From Gemmatimonadota bacterium (GTDB lineage Bacteria > Latescibacterota > UBA2968), in contig JAPPAB010000171.1 of the NCBI GenBank assembly GCA_026705765.1, positions 1-42,590 on the forward strand: 42,590 bases of DNA, in the 5' to 3' direction. This document shows positions 24,562-33,063 of the stretch, piece by piece. A program made the position numbers and the translations under genes. How positions within the stretch are numbered: position 1 is the stretch's first letter; every line of letters starts with the position of its first letter. The notes under the pieces were generated by a model. It made no database searches, had not been told where the DNA came from, and saw only the letters and a program-made list of their open reading frames with translations.

Positions 24562-24907
24562 CTTTCTTTTTCGTCTTTTGAAATGCCTTCATCTCACGCT
24601 CTGCTGCCTCCCCAAATCGCTGCTGAATCAGAGCAATGAGCCCATCCCATTTTTCGGGGTGATCCCGCCGATCTTTGAGAAATTTCTCAATATCGGCTTG
24701 TGTAATGTCATGGCGTTTGAACAGCTTTTTTCGTTCCGCCAGTAGTGAGTCGGGCATGTGTACATAACGACGGTGAAGTTCCAGCGCGTCTGCAAATAAC
24801 TCGATAAATTTTTTATCCGATAGCTTTGACGATGACGGTGTTGACTGTTCATCAACCGCGCATCCAACCGCGCCGAGCAAGAGACACCAGAGGAGCAGCT
24901 TTTTCAT
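24551..24907 (-). CDS. Small putative lipoprotein
   Basis: Protein of 118 residues from ATG 24907, chosen because it gives a proper lipoprotein signal: MKKLLLWCLLLGAVGC with the lipobox Cys at residue 16. A GTG 27 bases upstream would put MDFSLWNSV before the signal and is less likely. The mature part is helical and charged (FADALELHRRYVHMPDSLLAERKKLFKRHDITQADIEKFL) and vaguely resembles DUF4296-type lipoproteins, which I cannot confirm. The C-terminus is Lys-rich and runs into a heptamer repeat tract. It is convergent with rseP. Confidence 0.65.
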   Translation of the reverse strand: MKKLLLWCLLLGAVGCAVDEQSTPSSSKLSDKKFIELFADALELHRRYVHMPDSLLAERKKLFKRHDITQADIEKFLKDRRDHPEKWDGLIALIQQRFGEAAEREMKAFQKTKKKGEK

Positions 24908-25014
24908 AACAGAGTTCCAAAGAGAAAAATCCACAGAGGCCCTTCCATAATGCTCTCAAAATACGTCACAATAATACATATATATAAATAACTTATTTTT
25001 TCTCTATAAAACAA

Positions 25015-25043
25015 TTGACTTTTGAAACGCGAATTACTAATTT
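25015..25043 (+). promoter_or_regulatory. Promoter of the dcw cluster
   Basis: TTGACT and TAATTT are 17 bases apart. The predicted transcription start (about 25050) falls on the first MraZ box, which would let bound MraZ block initiation. The stretch 24908-25014 is AT-rich and otherwise empty. Confidence 0.7.
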
Positions 25044-25050
25044 AACCCAA

Positions 25051-25075
25051 GTGGCATATTGTGGTGGATTGTGGT
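25051..25075 (+). promoter_or_regulatory. MraZ operator: three GTGGY boxes at 10-bp spacing
   Basis: GTGGC (25051), GTGGT (25061) and GTGGT (25071) are each separated by five bases, so they lie on one face of the helix. Known MraZ sites are direct repeats of a short GTGGG/TGGGN-type box with 5-base spacers upstream of mraZ. Position after the promoter and 63 bases before mraZ fits autorepression of the cluster. Confidence 0.85.
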
Positions 25076-25137
25076 GGATTTTATTTTTTTGTATATCACT
25101 TTGTAAAATAAAAACTTAGATCTCTCAGGCTTCTCAG

Positions 25138-25584
25138 ATGTCCGATAATTGTCCAGAGTTTTATGGCGACTTTGAAAATGTCCCCATCGATACCAAGGGT
25201 CGCTTAATCGTTCCGGCAGCATTTCGGAACGCACTGCCCAATGGCGTAAGTTCAATTATTGTCACGCAGTGGTTTGATGGCTGTTTGGCCGCATTTGACC
25301 CCGATGGATGGCGGCGGATCATTGATCAACTTCGCAATATGGGGCACTCGCAAGTCCAGTCAAGACAACTAGTTAGAGCAATGGCAGGACGTGCGTCTGA
25401 AGTAAAACTCGACCGCCAGGGGCGTGCATTGATCCCCCGAAAGCGTCTGGATTCAGTCGGTATTACAGATCGCGCAACGCTGGCAGGTGCTGTTGATTGT
25501 ATTGAAATTTGGGATCCGGACAGGTATAACGAAGCTCAAAATGCCGTCAATATGGAAGAGATAGCAGAAGGATTAGAACGATAA
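25138..25584 (+). CDS. mraZ: Transcriptional regulator MraZ
   Basis: AbrB-type DNA-binding protein that forms a ring and represses the division and cell-wall cluster. It has 148 residues. Two copies of the family motif are seen: DTKGRLIVPAAFR near the N-terminus and DRQGRALIPRKRL in the second half; FGDFENVPID-type opening is here YGDFENVPID. It is the first gene of the dcw cluster, 63 bases downstream of three phased GTGGY boxes, which it very likely binds. rsmH follows after 77 bases with a tandem repeat in the gap. Confidence 0.97.
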   Translation: MSDNCPEFYGDFENVPIDTKGRLIVPAAFRNALPNGVSSIIVTQWFDGCLAAFDPDGWRRIIDQLRNMGHSQVQSRQLVRAMAGRASEVKLDRQGRALIPRKRLDSVGITDRATLAGAVDCIEIWDPDRYNEAQNAVNMEEIAEGLER

Positions 25585-25602
25585 TGAATATTCCAAAATC
25601 AG

Positions 25603-25627
25603 GAATAAATATTCAGAATAAATATTC
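25603..25627 (+). repeat. 13-bp tandem repeat between mraZ and rsmH
   Basis: GAATAAATATTC occurs at 25603 and again at 25616 with one base between. A related GAATATTCC lies at 25586. The units are close to palindromic. This could be an operator or a slippage product; it differs from the MraZ box. Confidence 0.6.
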
Positions 25628-25661
25628 GACTATACGACAACAAACCTAAAAACAACATGTT

Positions 25662-26636
25662 ATGCACCACAAGGCCCCAGAGTATCACGTTCCGATCCTG
25701 GAGTCAGATGTGTCAAAATATCTCATAACTGACCCCAATGGAATTTATGTCGATGCCACCTTGGGAGGGGGCGGACACGCTGAAATTATGCTCAAGCATC
25801 TGGGACTTAATAGCAAATTAATCGGCATTGACCGCGATCCCAAAGCTATCGAAGTCGCGGCAAAACGCCTGATTCCATTCAAAGATCGCGTTTATACAGT
25901 GCAAGCACCGTTTTGGAATCTCCGACATATTTTGGCGGAACAGGGTCTCGCGACAATTACAGGCATTTTATTCGATCTGGGTCTCTCATCGCACCAGATT
26001 GACAATGCCGACCGGGGATTCAGTTTTCAGCAACGCGGTGCGCTCGATATGCGTATGGGACCCGATGCAAAATGCACGGCCCACGAGGTGGTCAATTCGT
26101 ATTCGCAGGAAAACTTGACCCACGTCATTAAAACTTATGGCGAAGAACGCGCTGCTGCCCGCATTGCCCGAGCAATTTGTGAAAACAGGCCTCTTAATTA
26201 TACGGACGACCTGGCCGATGTAATTATACGGCATACTTATGGACCTCGAAAGCAGAAGACACTTGCGAGGGTATTTCAGGCACTTCGCATTGAAGTAAAT
26301 GACGAATTGACACATCTTGAAGACGCACTTCAAATAGCTGTTGACTTGCTCAAACCCGGCGGGCGCATTGGCGTTTTGTCTTATCACTCGCTGGAACACC
26401 GCGCTGTCAAACGGGTTTTTGAACTGGGCACACGCGATTGTATCGGACCTGTGGGTCTGCCCGTATGCGCGTGTGATCGCTTACCAGTATTGACCTTGCC
26501 GAGAAAGCGAGCCATTCGACCAAATCGGGCGGAAATCGTCAAAAATCCACGGGCACGTAGCGCAACACTTCGCATGGCGCAACGCCTCGCTGTTTCCGCT
26601 CAGCCCTGGTTATGCCATCAAGGACTACTGTCGTGA
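25662..26636 (+). CDS. rsmH: 16S rRNA m4C1402 methyltransferase
   Basis: SAM-dependent enzyme methylating N4 of C1402 in 16S rRNA (old name mraW). It has 324 residues. Motifs: VDATLGGGGHAEIML (SAM site), GIDRDPKAIEVA, FDLGLSSHQIDNADRGFSF, LDMRM, and the C-terminal LSYHSLEHRAVKRVF plus the RNPRARSATLR-type KNPRARSATLR. Second gene of dcw. Its end overlaps the start of ftsL by 25 bases, so the two are translationally coupled. Confidence 0.97.
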   Translation: MHHKAPEYHVPILESDVSKYLITDPNGIYVDATLGGGGHAEIMLKHLGLNSKLIGIDRDPKAIEVAAKRLIPFKDRVYTVQAPFWNLRHILAEQGLATITGILFDLGLSSHQIDNADRGFSFQQRGALDMRMGPDAKCTAHEVVNSYSQENLTHVIKTYGEERAAARIARAICENRPLNYTDDLADVIIRHTYGPRKQKTLARVFQALRIEVNDELTHLEDALQIAVDLLKPGGRIGVLSYHSLEHRAVKRVFELGTRDCIGPVGLPVCACDRLPVLTLPRKRAIRPNRAEIVKNPRARSATLRMAQRLAVSAQPWLCHQGLLS

Positions 26637-26926
26637 CTTCAGAACCGCGCCCGCCCTGGGGGATTTATCGCTCTGGTTTTTTATCGATTATTCTCCTCGT
26701 TGCAGGATTACTGATTTATATGTGGGGGCATGTGCAAACCCTGAGTCAGGGGCGTGAAATCGACCAGCTAAGTGAAGAGCGAAAAAATCTTTTGAACCAG
26801 CAAGAGCGACTCCTGGCCCGTACAGCGAGTTTGAAGCAGAGCAAGCGCATTCGCGATATTGCCGTTCGAGAATTGGGTATGGTGTTCCCAAGTGATCCAC
26901 CAAAAAATTTGTATTTGAGTCGATAA
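26612..26926 (+). CDS. ftsL: Cell-division protein FtsL-like
   Basis: Small bitopic protein of 104 residues: short cytoplasmic N-terminus, one membrane helix (about residues 22-42, SGFLSIILLVAGLLIYMWGHV), then a coiled-coil (about 46-85) and a short end with RDIAVRELGMVFPSDP. This architecture and position between rsmH and ftsI are those of FtsL, which links FtsB/FtsQ with FtsW/FtsI at the septum. Sequence similarity in the family is always low, so the call rests on architecture and place. It overlaps rsmH by 25 bases and ftsI by one base (TAATG). Confidence 0.85.
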   Translation: MPSRTTVVTSEPRPPWGIYRSGFLSIILLVAGLLIYMWGHVQTLSQGREIDQLSEERKNLLNQQERLLARTASLKQSKRIRDIAVRELGMVFPSDPPKNLYLSR

Positions 26927-28980
26927 TGAATAACCGCTTAAGAATAATCGCGTTTTTCGGTATGGGATTCGCACTACTTTTGGCGTTTCGGTTGGTTTCT
27001 CTACAAGTCTGGTCGGTAGAGACATACGCAGACCAGGCGCGCAGTCAGCATGTCAAGAAGCGGGTTTTACTGGCAGAAAGAGGACGCATTTTTGACCGAC
27101 GCGGCCGGGTGCTGGCGACAAGCCTCGAATCCCAATCGTTCTTTCTCAATCAAATATCCGATAGAGACAGCCTGCGTGCGCTCGCCGTTCGGTTTTCTCA
27201 ACAATCCGGACATGATGAGGCATCTCTCCTTGAAAAGGTAGATCGCTCGCGCTCCTTCGTGTGGCTGGCTCGTCAGGTCATCGATGCACCTACCGGATTG
27301 CCAGAAGGCATCGGGCGCATTGTCGAGATGAGGCGCAATTATCCCATGGGGACTCTGGCGAGTCAGGTATTGGGATATACCGATACCGATGGACAGGGAA
27401 TCGAAGGAATTGAGCGCGCGTTTGATCCAATCTTAAGAGGCGAACCAGGTGAGTTATCCGCACGCGTTGATGCGCGAGGGCAAATGCTCAGCACACTCGG
27501 CGCAGTTCGGCGGATGCCGAAAAATGGCGATGATATCACCCTTACCATCGATGCTGACTATCAAGCTATTGCAGAAGAAGAGTTGCTAAAAGGCATGCAG
27601 AAATTCAATGCCAAAAGCGGCATTGCCATTGTAATGGACCCTCATACGGGCGAAATCTTAGCACTGGCAAATGCGCCCTTTTACGATCCAAATGATTTTT
27701 CAAAATCAGAACTCTGGATACGGCGCAATCGGGCAGCTACTGATCAGTTCGAGCCGGGTTCAACCTTTAAGGTTGTGGCATTTGCCGCCGCGCTTGAAGC
27801 CGGTTTGGTTAAGCCAGAAGATAAGATCTTCTGTGAAAATGGCAGAATGCGTATCGCTGGTGGCAAAATACTTCGAGACTCACATCCCAGCGGCTGGCTG
27901 ACCGTGCGAGAAGTAATGGAAGAATCGAGTAATATTGGCACGGCTAAAATTGCACGTAAAGTGGAAAAAGGTCCCCTGTACCGCCAGATGCGCTTGTTTG
28001 GCTTTGGCGCCAAAACAGGTGTGGACTTACCGGGCGAAGTCGGCGGTCAACTTCGCCATCCAGATAAATGGTCGGCACGATCATTGGAAACCCTTTCCAT
28101 AGGACAAGAGATCGCCGTGACAGCCCTTCAAGTCGCCGCTGCTTATAGCGCGATTGCCAATGGGGGACGCTTGATGAAGCCGCGTATTTTTTTTAAAGCT
28201 TCTCGCAACGATTCCACAACAGCTGAAGGATCGCCCAGACCAATTCGACGGGTAATATCGCCAGAAACAGCCCGCACTCTTACCAGTTTTCTCGAAGGCG
28301 TTGTCAGTCACGGTACCGGTAAAAATGCACGCATAGACGGTTTCCGTGTTGCAGGAAAAACTGGAACAGCGCAACAGGTAAAAGAGGGACAGCCCGGATA
28401 CGATCCCGATCGCTACATTCCGTCTTTTGTGGGATTCTTGCCCGTTGAACGCCCCGAGTTGCTGTGTCTGGTAGCCATAGATAGCCCCCAAAAGATCCAC
28501 TGGGCAAGTCTGGTGGCCGCGCCTGTTTTTAAACGTATTGTACAGCGAGTTTTGAGTCTGCGGCAAGCGCCTCTACGCCACAGTGCACCCCTGCTCGAAG
28601 AACAGCCGCCGCCACCTCCACGCGCCGATATTCATCTGGTGGGCCTTTCGCGGAAAGCTGCAACAGATGCCCTGAAACGTCTGGGAATGACCTATCAAAT
28701 TGCGGGTGAGGGAGACCGCGTTGTTGGACAGCATATCGACATCGAAGAAAATAATGTCTCGTTGTTTTTGGCTTCTGCCACAGAGGACAAAGGTTCAGAC
28801 TCGCTTTACATGCCCGATGTGCGCGGAGCACCTGTGCGGCAGGCGGTCGCCCAATTGACACAATTGGGATTCCAGATCAAAATTTCGGGTAGTGGACGGG
28901 TGATTGCACAATCACCCGAACCGGGTGTAGCCGTAAAACCGGGAACTGTATGCACGGTCGAATGCAAACGAGAAAGTTGA
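26926..28980 (+). CDS. ftsI: Septal transpeptidase FtsI (PBP) with C-terminal PASTA repeats
   Basis: Class B penicillin-binding protein that cross-links septal peptidoglycan. It has 684 residues: membrane helix at 7-27, dimerisation region with RGRIFDRRGRVLA, and the transpeptidase domain with S279-T-F-K282 (SxxK), S334-S-N336 and K478-T-G-T481. Two PASTA-like modules follow, about residues 566-622 (degenerate) and 628-684 (MPDVRGAPVRQAVAQL, clear). Family knowledge: PASTA tails on FtsI-like PBPs are common in Gram-positives (PBP2x, SpoVD) and some other phyla but absent from the E. coli protein. It partners ftsW downstream. murE starts four bases after the stop. Confidence 0.96.
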   Translation: MNNRLRIIAFFGMGFALLLAFRLVSLQVWSVETYADQARSQHVKKRVLLAERGRIFDRRGRVLATSLESQSFFLNQISDRDSLRALAVRFSQQSGHDEASLLEKVDRSRSFVWLARQVIDAPTGLPEGIGRIVEMRRNYPMGTLASQVLGYTDTDGQGIEGIERAFDPILRGEPGELSARVDARGQMLSTLGAVRRMPKNGDDITLTIDADYQAIAEEELLKGMQKFNAKSGIAIVMDPHTGEILALANAPFYDPNDFSKSELWIRRNRAATDQFEPGSTFKVVAFAAALEAGLVKPEDKIFCENGRMRIAGGKILRDSHPSGWLTVREVMEESSNIGTAKIARKVEKGPLYRQMRLFGFGAKTGVDLPGEVGGQLRHPDKWSARSLETLSIGQEIAVTALQVAAAYSAIANGGRLMKPRIFFKASRNDSTTAEGSPRPIRRVISPETARTLTSFLEGVVSHGTGKNARIDGFRVAGKTGTAQQVKEGQPGYDPDRYIPSFVGFLPVERPELLCLVAIDSPQKIHWASLVAAPVFKRIVQRVLSLRQAPLRHSAPLLEEQPPPPPRADIHLVGLSRKAATDALKRLGMTYQIAGEGDRVVGQHIDIEENNVSLFLASATEDKGSDSLYMPDVRGAPVRQAVAQLTQLGFQIKISGSGRVIAQSPEPGVAVKPGTVCTVECKRES

Positions 28981-28983
28981 GAT

Positions 28984-30438
28984 ATGCGCCTGCGAGAACT
29001 GCTATCCGACGTGCCAGATGTCGTGAGGATGCGCGGAAATAATCCCAATATTGGGGGTATTGCAACCCATTCGGGACGCGTCAAAGAAGGCGATGTATTT
29101 GTCGCGCTCAGTAGCGATGGCAACTTTCCAGATCGACATCCTTTTATTTCTCAGGCTGTTCGGGCAGGTGCTCGGGCCGTTGTTGCCGAACGCGATGTCG
29201 ATGTAGGGAATACGGTTTTTGTTCAAACGACCAACACGCATCGCGCACTTGCACATATTGCCCATCGTTTTTACAACAGACCGAGCGAACAGTTGAAAAT
29301 GATCGGTGTTACGGGCACCAATGGCAAAACATCGACCGTTTATCTCATCCGCGCGGTGCTCGAAATGGCTGGTCTCGCACCGGGCTTGATTGGAACCATT
29401 GAACACGACCTCGGCACAACACGCGAAACATCGCATAATTCTACGCCACAGGCACACGACTTACACCGCATGTTTCGCGCAATGGTCAATGCGGGATGCC
29501 GGTCAGCCGCGATGGAAGTAACATCACACGGACTGGCGCAAAACCGCGTGTTGGGCATTGATTATGAAGTTGGGGTATTTACTAACCTCACGCGCGATCA
29601 TCTGGATTATCACGACACGCCTGAAGCCTATTTGGCTGCCAAGGCACGGCTCTTTGACAATCTCAGATCGGATGCTTATGCAGTCGTCAATACAGACGAC
29701 GCGGCATCAAAAATATTGATAAAAAAATGTTCGGCACATTTGTTGAGCTATGGTCGCTCAGAAAATGCGAGAGTGCGCATTTTAGAGGGCAGCACATCGC
29801 AGGGCGGTACGCGACTTTGTTTGCAAACGCCGCACGGACAGATGGACCTGGAACTGGCACTTCGGGGCGATTTTCAGTTGTACAATGCAACTGCGGCAGT
29901 CACTGCTGGCCTCGCATTGAAAATCGAACCCGACATCATCGCAGATGCTTTGCGCGAAATTCGGATTCCGGGTCGTTTTGAAGGCATTGATTGTGGACAA
30001 AATTTTGGGGTATTTGTCGATTATGCACACGCGCCAGATGGACTTAAAAATGTGCTGCAAACGGCGCGTGCATTTGCCCGTGGACAATTGATTTGTGTAT
30101 TTGGGTGCGGCGGGGATCGCGATAAGGGGAAGCGACCTGTGATGGGCGGTCTATCTGCACGGTTGGCCGATCTGTCTGTGGTGACATCAGACAATCCCCG
30201 CACCGAAGACCCCGATGCCATTATTGCCGATATTTTGCCCGGTCTGGGCGATGCCCCACACATCGTTGAACCCAATCGCCGACGGGCAATTGAAAAGGCC
30301 ATTGCAAAAGCGCGACCAGGTGACCTCGTGCTCATTGCGGGCAAGGGACATGAAAATTACCAGGAAGTCAATGGGATTAAAACCCCTTTTGACGATCGTG
30401 AAGTTGCACGGGAAATACTCACGTGCAAAGTGGGGTGA
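28984..30438 (+). CDS. murE: UDP-MurNAc-tripeptide synthetase (meso-DAP adding)
   Basis: Adds the third residue to the wall peptide using ATP; cytoplasmic. It has 484 residues. The P-loop is GVTGTNGKTSTVYL. The DNPR motif (TSDNPRTEDPDAI) is the known mark of meso-diaminopimelate specificity rather than lysine, which agrees with the lysine-controlled dapAB operon in this window. The C-terminal GKGHENYQEVNGIKTPFDDREVARE is typical. It starts four bases after ftsI. Its TGA overlaps the ATG chosen for murF (TGATG). Confidence 0.97.
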   Translation: MRLRELLSDVPDVVRMRGNNPNIGGIATHSGRVKEGDVFVALSSDGNFPDRHPFISQAVRAGARAVVAERDVDVGNTVFVQTTNTHRALAHIAHRFYNRPSEQLKMIGVTGTNGKTSTVYLIRAVLEMAGLAPGLIGTIEHDLGTTRETSHNSTPQAHDLHRMFRAMVNAGCRSAAMEVTSHGLAQNRVLGIDYEVGVFTNLTRDHLDYHDTPEAYLAAKARLFDNLRSDAYAVVNTDDAASKILIKKCSAHLLSYGRSENARVRILEGSTSQGGTRLCLQTPHGQMDLELALRGDFQLYNATAAVTAGLALKIEPDIIADALREIRIPGRFEGIDCGQNFGVFVDYAHAPDGLKNVLQTARAFARGQLICVFGCGGDRDKGKRPVMGGLSARLADLSVVTSDNPRTEDPDAIIADILPGLGDAPHIVEPNRRRAIEKAIAKARPGDLVLIAGKGHENYQEVNGIKTPFDDREVAREILTCKVG

Positions 30439-31814
30439 TGGGTTATATGGAAGGATTAACACTATCAGATGTAATTGACGCGACCCGGGGGCACTGGATC
30501 GGACGGGATGATCCCTTCTCTATTGTACCAACAGGGGTCAGTATTGATACGCGGACACTCAAACCGGGTGAAATTTTCTTTGCATTGCCCGGCGAAAAGG
30601 TCGATGGTCACCAGTTTTTGGACGCTGCATTTGACAGGGGAGCCTGTGCTGCAGTGGTCACCCGGTCTGGAGCGCGAGAATCGCGGCAAGCACTGATCGC
30701 TGTCGATGCACCCGATTTAGCTCTGGGCGATCTGGCGAGGTTTTATCGCAGGCGTTTCGACATTCCCGTTATTGGCATTACGGGTAGCAGTGGCAAAACC
30801 ACGACAAAAGATATGGTCGCTGCTGTTTTGAGCACGCGGTATCGGGTTTTGGCAACACGGGGAAATCTCAATAACAGACTGGGCGTGCCGCTCACCTTAT
30901 TCAAATTGTCGGCCCATTGCGATGTCGCAGTTATTGAAATGGGCATTAGCGAACGCGGCGGTATGCGCTATCTGTGCGAAATTGCGCAACCGACCATCGG
31001 CATGATAACCAATATCGGACCAGCACATATCGAGTTTTTCGGCTCTGTAGAGGGTGTGGCAAAAGCCAAAGGGGAACTTCTGGAATATCTAGACGAGTCT
31101 TCTATGACTATCTTGAATCTCGATGACCTGTTTTTGTCCAAGGAGAGAGCAAAAGTTAAGGGGAGACTCCTGGGCATTGGCATCGAACAGATATGTCAGT
31201 TTCGTGGGGAGGGACTCAAACTGGATCAGAAGGGCTTTGGTCATTTCTCTCTACAGGGCCATTCGTTTCACCTGTCAATTCCAGGCAAGCACAATGTGTA
31301 TAACGCGCTGATGGCCGCAACAGCGGGATGGGCTCTCGATGTGCCCCTACAAGATGCGGCAAAAGCACTTGAAAATTTTACGCTGACCGAACTGAGAAGT
31401 CAGGTACTGGAACACAATGGAATTCGCATGATCAACGACACGTACAACGCCAACCCCTCGTCGATGCGGGCAGCCCTTGAGACCCTATCGCAAATTGAGG
31501 TGGCTGGTCGGCGGATTGCAGTAGTAGGCGATATGCGCGAATTAGGAGCAATGACCTACGACGCACATCGGGAATTGGGACGCGAAGCTGGCAATCGGCA
31601 AATTGACGCACTTTTCGCGCTGGGCGATCTGGCACCAGTGGTCGTTGAAGGGGGACGCGAGGCAGGCATAGACCAGGCGTGGGCTTATGCAGACCGGGAT
31701 GCGTTAACCGGGGCATTGCAGGCTTATTTGAAACCCGGAGACTTGATGCTCATCAAGGGATCGCGCGGCATTGCAATGGAAAGAGTAGTTACAGCACTGG
31801 GGTTTGAAATGTGA
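30438..31814 (+). CDS. murF: UDP-MurNAc-tripeptide:D-Ala-D-Ala ligase
   Basis: Adds D-Ala-D-Ala to complete the wall pentapeptide. It has about 458 residues from the ATG at 30438, which overlaps the murE stop (TGATG); a GTG at 30423 and an ATG at 30447 are alternatives. The P-loop is GITGSSGKTTTKDM. Other marks: VIEMGISERGGMRYL, ITNIGPAHIEFFGSVEGVAKAKGEL, NDTYNANPSSMRAAL and LIKGSRGIAMERVV. Normally mraY and murD follow; here a 43-base gap with a hairpin leads straight to ftsW. Confidence 0.97.
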   Translation: MGYMEGLTLSDVIDATRGHWIGRDDPFSIVPTGVSIDTRTLKPGEIFFALPGEKVDGHQFLDAAFDRGACAAVVTRSGARESRQALIAVDAPDLALGDLARFYRRRFDIPVIGITGSSGKTTTKDMVAAVLSTRYRVLATRGNLNNRLGVPLTLFKLSAHCDVAVIEMGISERGGMRYLCEIAQPTIGMITNIGPAHIEFFGSVEGVAKAKGELLEYLDESSMTILNLDDLFLSKERAKVKGRLLGIGIEQICQFRGEGLKLDQKGFGHFSLQGHSFHLSIPGKHNVYNALMAATAGWALDVPLQDAAKALENFTLTELRSQVLEHNGIRMINDTYNANPSSMRAALETLSQIEVAGRRIAVVGDMRELGAMTYDAHRELGREAGNRQIDALFALGDLAPVVVEGGREAGIDQAWAYADRDALTGALQAYLKPGDLMLIKGSRGIAMERVVTALGFEM

Positions 31815-31821
31815 AAGGCGC

Positions 31822-31849
31822 AAGGAGTGAGGTGGCCCTCTCACTCCTT
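31822..31849 (+). other. Perfect 10-bp inverted repeat between murF and ftsW
   Basis: AAGGAGTGAG and CTCACTCCTT with an 8-base loop. No T-tract follows, so it is not a simple terminator. The 5' arm contains the only ribosome-binding-like GGAG before ftsW, but 27-30 bases from its ATG. It lies exactly where mraY and murD would be expected. Confidence 0.7.
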
Positions 31850-31857
31850 ACTTCTTC

Positions 31858-33063
31858 ATGACACTGACAAACGAACAAAGATATGATCGAACCTGGATTT
31901 TGTTGCTGCTCATTGTGGTTATGTTGGTGGGCTTTGGCACGGTAGTGATGTATAGTGCCAGTTCTGGATTGGCGCAACTGCGATTTGACGATGGCAATTT
32001 TTTTCTCAACCGCTGGGCCATTCGCATGGCCATCAGTTTGGTTGTGATGGTTCTGCTGATTCACATAGATTATCGCGTCTGGCGCAAACAGGCGCGTTTG
32101 ATGCTGGCGATAGCTTTTGCTTTTTTGCTCGTGGTCCTCATCCTCAAGCTATTTGGCATTGGCAAGGTGCGAGGTGCATATCGCTGGATACCATTGCCAG
32201 GTGGGCAATTTCAACCCGCCGACATGATGCGCGTAGTTCTGGTGCTTTACCTGGCCGATTCCCTGACGCGCCGCCAGGATGTAATTGACAATTTCAAATC
32301 GGGCTTTTTACCCCATGTCGTGGTAATCGGCACGGCAATGGTGATGATTTTGATACAACCCGATTTGGGCACGGCGATGGCAATTGGCGTGACCTGTGCA
32401 TTGATGCTCTATCTGGGCGGTGTGCGATTGCGACACCTCATGGCGACGTTTGCAGGTCTTTTGCCTGTTCTGTATGTGATTGTTTTTGTTTTTGGATATC
32501 GCCGCGAGCGCGTGATGACGTTTATATTTCCCAGCGATGATGTGCAAAATACGGGCTATCATCTCGCGCAATCCCTTCTCGCCCTGGGCAGTGGTGGATT
32601 TTGGGGCACGGGCCTGGGACAGGGGCAGCAAAAATATTTCTTTCTGCCCGAGCCCCATACTGATTTTGTATTTAGCATTGTGGGCGAAGAGCTCGGTTTG
32701 TGGGGCACCATGCTCGTTTTAATTTTATTTTTAATATTTGGGAGGTGCGGATTTCGCATTGCCCGCATAGCTCCCGACACCTTTGGATTTCTATTCGCTT
32801 CTGGCATTACGATTTCGATTCTGATTTATGCTCTGATCAACATGGGTGTGGCTACCGGGTTGCTGCCTGTCACGGGACTTCCCCTTCCCTTTATCAGCTA
32901 CGGTGGTTCATCCTTGATGTTTACACTCTCCGCGACAGGTGTGCTCATTGGCATTGGACGGACGAGTACTCGACATAGAACCCGTCACTCACCTGCTACA
33001 TCGCAAACCGTTCCCCGGCACGCGATGTATAAACAACATCACCTCATCATTCCCCGACGTTGA
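31858..33063 (+). CDS. ftsW: SEDS peptidoglycan glycosyltransferase FtsW
   Basis: Polytopic membrane polymerase of lipid II at the septum, 401 residues and about ten membrane helices. The catalytic-Asp region is kept: LPEPHTDFVFSIVGEELG. GLLPVTGLPLPFISYGGSSL near the end is the family signature. The usual QPSExxK motif is QPADMMR, a paired E-to-D and K-to-R change. The last 30 residues form a basic His/Arg-rich tail without family resemblance. Position in dcw after ftsI favours FtsW over RodA. No ribosome-binding site stands just before the ATG. Its TGA nearly touches murC, leaving no place for murG. Confidence 0.93.
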   Translation: MTLTNEQRYDRTWILLLLIVVMLVGFGTVVMYSASSGLAQLRFDDGNFFLNRWAIRMAISLVVMVLLIHIDYRVWRKQARLMLAIAFAFLLVVLILKLFGIGKVRGAYRWIPLPGGQFQPADMMRVVLVLYLADSLTRRQDVIDNFKSGFLPHVVVIGTAMVMILIQPDLGTAMAIGVTCALMLYLGGVRLRHLMATFAGLLPVLYVIVFVFGYRRERVMTFIFPSDDVQNTGYHLAQSLLALGSGGFWGTGLGQGQQKYFFLPEPHTDFVFSIVGEELGLWGTMLVLILFLIFGRCGFRIARIAPDTFGFLFASGITISILIYALINMGVATGLLPVTGLPLPFISYGGSSLMFTLSATGVLIGIGRTSTRHRTRHSPATSQTVPRHAMYKQHHLIIPRR

